Assembly (NCBI GenBank): GCA_012517575.1
Contig: JAAYUQ010000066.1
Location: 1 to 37,143 of the forward strand
Origin: Bacteroidales bacterium
GTDB lineage: Bacteria > Bacteroidota > Bacteroidia > Bacteroidales > Paludibacteraceae
Direction: 5' to 3'
DNA length: 37,143 bases
Within the stretch, counting starts at the first letter, position 1; each line of letters starts with the position of its first letter. The notes under the pieces are model-generated. The model ran no database searches. It saw only the letters and a program-made list of their open reading frames with translations, and was not told where the DNA came from. The translations under genes were made by a program, and so were the position numbers. Positions 35,066 to 37,143 of the stretch are shown piece after piece.

Positions 35066-36343
35066 ATGAAAGCACATACAAAAAATTTTTATTCCCCAAA
35101 TTTTGAGAAAATAATTTGCTTATTCCTTCTACTGATTGGATTTTTCTCAAAAACTTTTTCCCAGGACTTCGCCAAAGGAGCTGATGTAAGCTGGGTAACG
35201 CAAATGGAAGCTGCGGGTAAAAAATTCTACACTTCCGAAGGTGTAGAAACGGAATGCATGGCTTTACTGAAAAGTTTGGGAATGAATACCGTTCGGCTGC
35301 GTGTATGGGTCAATCCGAGCGATGGATGGTGCAATGCTCAGGATGTGCTCGTAAAGGCATTGCGAGCCCGAAATTTGGGGATGCGCATCATGATAGATTT
35401 TCATTATAGCGATACTTGGGCTGACCCTGGGAAACAAACCAAACCTGCAGCATGGTCCAACCTTTCTTTTGCCAACCTGAAAACAGCTCTTTTCCAACAC
35501 ACTAACGAAGTACTTACCTTATTGAAAAATAATAATATTACTCCCGAATGGGTGCAAGTTGGCAACGAAACCTCCGATGGAATGCTTTGGGAAGATGGTA
35601 GAATTTCCAAAAATCCACAAAACTACGCCGAGTTGAACAATGCGGGATATGATGCCGTAAAATCTGTTTTCCCCAATGCCAAAGTAATCGTTCATTTACC
35701 CAATGGCTACAGCAACAGTTTGTACCGTTGGTTTTTCGATACGTTAAAGAATTATGACGGGAAATGGGATGTCATTGGCATGTCGGTTTATCCTTATTGG
35801 TACACGACTAAAAACGACTGGCAAAATTGTAATAGAGATTGTTTCAACAACATGAACGACATGGTGAATCGATATGGTAAAGAAGTTATGATAGTGGAAT
35901 GCGGCATGCAATGGGATGTTCCCGAAACATGCAAAGATTTTCTTTCCGATTTGATAAACAAAACAAAAAATGTTTCGCAAGAAAAGGGATTGGGTGTACT
36001 ATACTGGGAGCCGGAATGCTATCCCGGCTGGAACGGATATACATTGGGCGCTTTTGACAATACAGGCAAACCAACTATAGCACTCGATGCTTTTAAGGAA
36101 GTCAGTCAATCTAACAAACCGCTACTCCAAAATTCCGGCTGGCGATATGATGATATGCAAAAAGCCATTCTTTTCGATAAAACTTTTAGTAAAGTTACCG
36201 TTTTCGACAGTGCCGGCACTGCCATTCAAAGCGTTTCGTCAACCAATTGTGTCTCTATGCAAAATATGCAAAAAGGAATTTACATTCTTCATGCTGCCTT
36301 GAAAAATGCAGAACCACTTCTTTTTAAATTTATTTACAATTAA
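35066..36343 (+). CDS. Arabinogalactan endo-beta-1,4-galactanase (GH53) with probable T9SS tail
   Basis: It hydrolyses beta-1,4-galactan side chains of pectin. From 35066 (MKAHTKNFYS) the protein is 425 residues with a signal peptide to about residue 34 (LFLLLIGFFSKTFSQ). The GH53 barrel follows: KGADVSWVTQME, NTVRLRVWVNPSDGWC, MIDFHYSDTWADPGKQ, acid/base Glu168 (WVQVGNETSDG), SVYPYWY and nucleophile Glu278 (MIVECGM). The last 75 residues differ: KVTVFDSAGTAIQSV, then MQKGIYILHA and LLFKFIYN, which resembles a type A T9SS C-terminal sorting domain. Together with gldD/gldE this suggests export by type IX secretion. The ORF could start at 35024, but the promoter motif lies there and the signal peptide fits the later start. 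Confidence 0.92.
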   Translation: MKAHTKNFYSPNFEKIICLFLLLIGFFSKTFSQDFAKGADVSWVTQMEAAGKKFYTSEGVETECMALLKSLGMNTVRLRVWVNPSDGWCNAQDVLVKALRARNLGMRIMIDFHYSDTWADPGKQTKPAAWSNLSFANLKTALFQHTNEVLTLLKNNNITPEWVQVGNETSDGMLWEDGRISKNPQNYAELNNAGYDAVKSVFPNAKVIVHLPNGYSNSLYRWFFDTLKNYDGKWDVIGMSVYPYWYTTKNDWQNCNRDCFNNMNDMVNRYGKEVMIVECGMQWDVPETCKDFLSDLINKTKNVSQEKGLGVLYWEPECYPGWNGYTLGAFDNTGKPTIALDAFKEVSQSNKPLLQNSGWRYDDMQKAILFDKTFSKVTVFDSAGTAIQSVSSTNCVSMQNMQKGIYILHAALKNAEPLLFKFIYN

Positions 36344-36451
36344 AAATTGGTGTTTTTATACTTTAGCAAAACAAAATATTTTCATTTCTTTTTATCCTCT
36401 TTCCCAAACTGATATTCATCAAATCAACTTTAAGAACAAAAATCGGCTATT

Positions 36452-37143
36452 TTGAAATACATTGAAGTCATATTGCCTTTGCCATTGCCCAATACTTTTA
36501 CTTATGCAGTTCCTGAAGCAGAAGAAAATTCAGTGCAACCGGGTGTGAGGGTAGTGGTGCCATTTGGTAAAAAAAAATTATACTCCGGAATTGTCTATTA
36601 TTTACATATTCTCCGTCACGAAACAACTTATCAGATCAAAGAAATTGTTGGTATTCTGGATGAAAAGCCTATTTTACGCCGGCCTCAAATCAAATTTTGG
36701 GAATGGATAGCCAGTTATTATCAGTCACATTTGGGAGAAGTTTATCAATCGGCTCTGCCGGCGGGTCTTAAGTTGGAAAGCGAAACTCTTGTACAGGTTA
36801 AGCCTGATTTTGATACCAACGTCCATTTTTCGGAACGTGAAAAGAAAATACTGGATGTTCTTTTGAATCAAAAAAAGCCCATTTCTTTATCGGCTTTGGC
36901 AAAAACTTCCGGAATTTCAAATGTGTTGCCTCCACTAAAATCACTCTTCGAAAAAGGCACCATCGAAATCAATGAACAGTTGACTGAAAAATTTCATCCC
37001 AAAACCGAAACGTACATACGTCTCAATCCTGCAATTCAGGAAAACGAAAAATTTCATGAAATTTTCGACCAACTAAAATCGGCAAAAAAGCAGTTGAATT
37101 TACTGATGAGCTATATTGAACTTTCAAAGTGTTTGTATTCAAA
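36452..37143 (+). CDS. priA: Primosomal protein N' (PriA), 5' part only
   Basis: PriA is the helicase that restarts stalled replication forks. Only the first 230 codons are present and the frame is still open at the window edge. The start is TTG at 36452 (KYIEVILPLPLPNTFTYAVP): the frame has a TAA at 36431 and no ATG or GTG before the conserved N-terminus, so a non-ATG start is required. The visible part is the 3'-DNA-binding domain (GVRVVVPFGKKKLYSGIVYY, KPILRRPQIKFWEWIASYYQSHLGEVYQSALPAGL shortened here to its pattern WIASYY...GEVYQSALPAGL) and the start of the winged-helix region. Walker motifs and zinc cysteines lie beyond the window. It is 108 bases after the GH53 gene; no convincing promoter or terminator is seen between them. 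Confidence 0.9.
   Translation, partial: MKYIEVILPLPLPNTFTYAVPEAEENSVQPGVRVVVPFGKKKLYSGIVYYLHILRHETTYQIKEIVGILDEKPILRRPQIKFWEWIASYYQSHLGEVYQSALPAGLKLESETLVQVKPDFDTNVHFSEREKKILDVLLNQKKPISLSALAKTSGISNVLPPLKSLFEKGTIEINEQLTEKFHPKTETYIRLNPAIQENEKFHEIFDQLKSAKKQLNLLMSYIELSKCLYS

Noticed and set aside
1-37143. Mobile elements, CRISPR arrays, prophage or toxin-antitoxin genes
   Set aside because: I saw no transposase or integrase motifs, no direct-repeat arrays and no small paired genes. The content is core metabolism, envelope and translation functions.

Overview
The window is an AT-rich chromosomal segment from a member of the Bacteroidota, most likely Bacteroidales. The evidence is the set of Bacteroidota families present: gliding/T9SS-associated gldE-gldD, an SprB-type repeat protein, DUF2851 and DUF2723 proteins, a GGGP synthase, a six-domain ribosomal protein S1 with acidic tails, and a mitochondrial-type aconitase / citrate synthase / NADP-isocitrate dehydrogenase cluster. 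Many genes are also preceded by the Bacteroidota -7 promoter motif TAnnTTTG and have weak or no Shine-Dalgarno sequences. I see no phage, insertion sequence, CRISPR array or plasmid functions. This is mostly core genome.

Layout. 1-1.2 kb: a secreted SprB-repeat protein (minus). 1.5-6.0 kb: a well-formed promoter, a leader hairpin that looks like an attenuator, and one 1456-codon gene fusing both carbamoyl-phosphate synthase subunits (CarA+CarB). 6.1-6.3 kb: tRNA-Pro(GGG) and its terminator. 6.4-10 kb: peptidase T (minus), endonuclease III, and a lipoprotein serpin with an inhibitory-type hinge. 10-17 kb: a minus-strand set read in the order DUF2723 GT-C-like membrane protein, polysaccharide deacetylase, DUF2851 protein, Ig-like lipoprotein. 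17-22.5 kb: a single-span membrane protein of unknown function, an RsuA/RluB-type pseudouridine synthase, a lipoprotein of peptidase family M49 (DPP III), and a DUF2007-UspA-UspA protein, all minus. 22.8-26.3 kb (plus): gldE, gldD, a Sfp-type phosphopantetheinyl transferase and a GGGP synthase, tightly packed. 26.5-31.6 kb (plus): aconitase, citrate synthase and isocitrate dehydrogenase. 31.6-34.8 kb (minus): rpsA and an SGNH hydrolase. 35-37.1 kb (plus): a GH53 endo-galactanase with a probable T9SS sorting tail, then the 5' part of priA with a TTG start.

The strongest anomaly is in the oxidative TCA cluster. The citrate synthase frame is full length (451 codons), has no indel and keeps all catalytic residues, but carries two in-frame nonsense codons (TGA at codon 50, TAG at codon 101). 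Aconitase and isocitrate dehydrogenase on either side are intact. Either this is a very recent inactivation of the entry step to 2-oxoglutarate/glutamate synthesis, or there are two sequence errors. Other points worth a look are the single-chain CAD-like CarAB with its leader hairpin, a perfect 16-bp palindrome upstream of the TCA cluster, the TMEM260-like DUF2723 protein, and the long acidic tails of ribosomal protein S1.

Family assignments come from recognising motifs in the translations. No database search was run.
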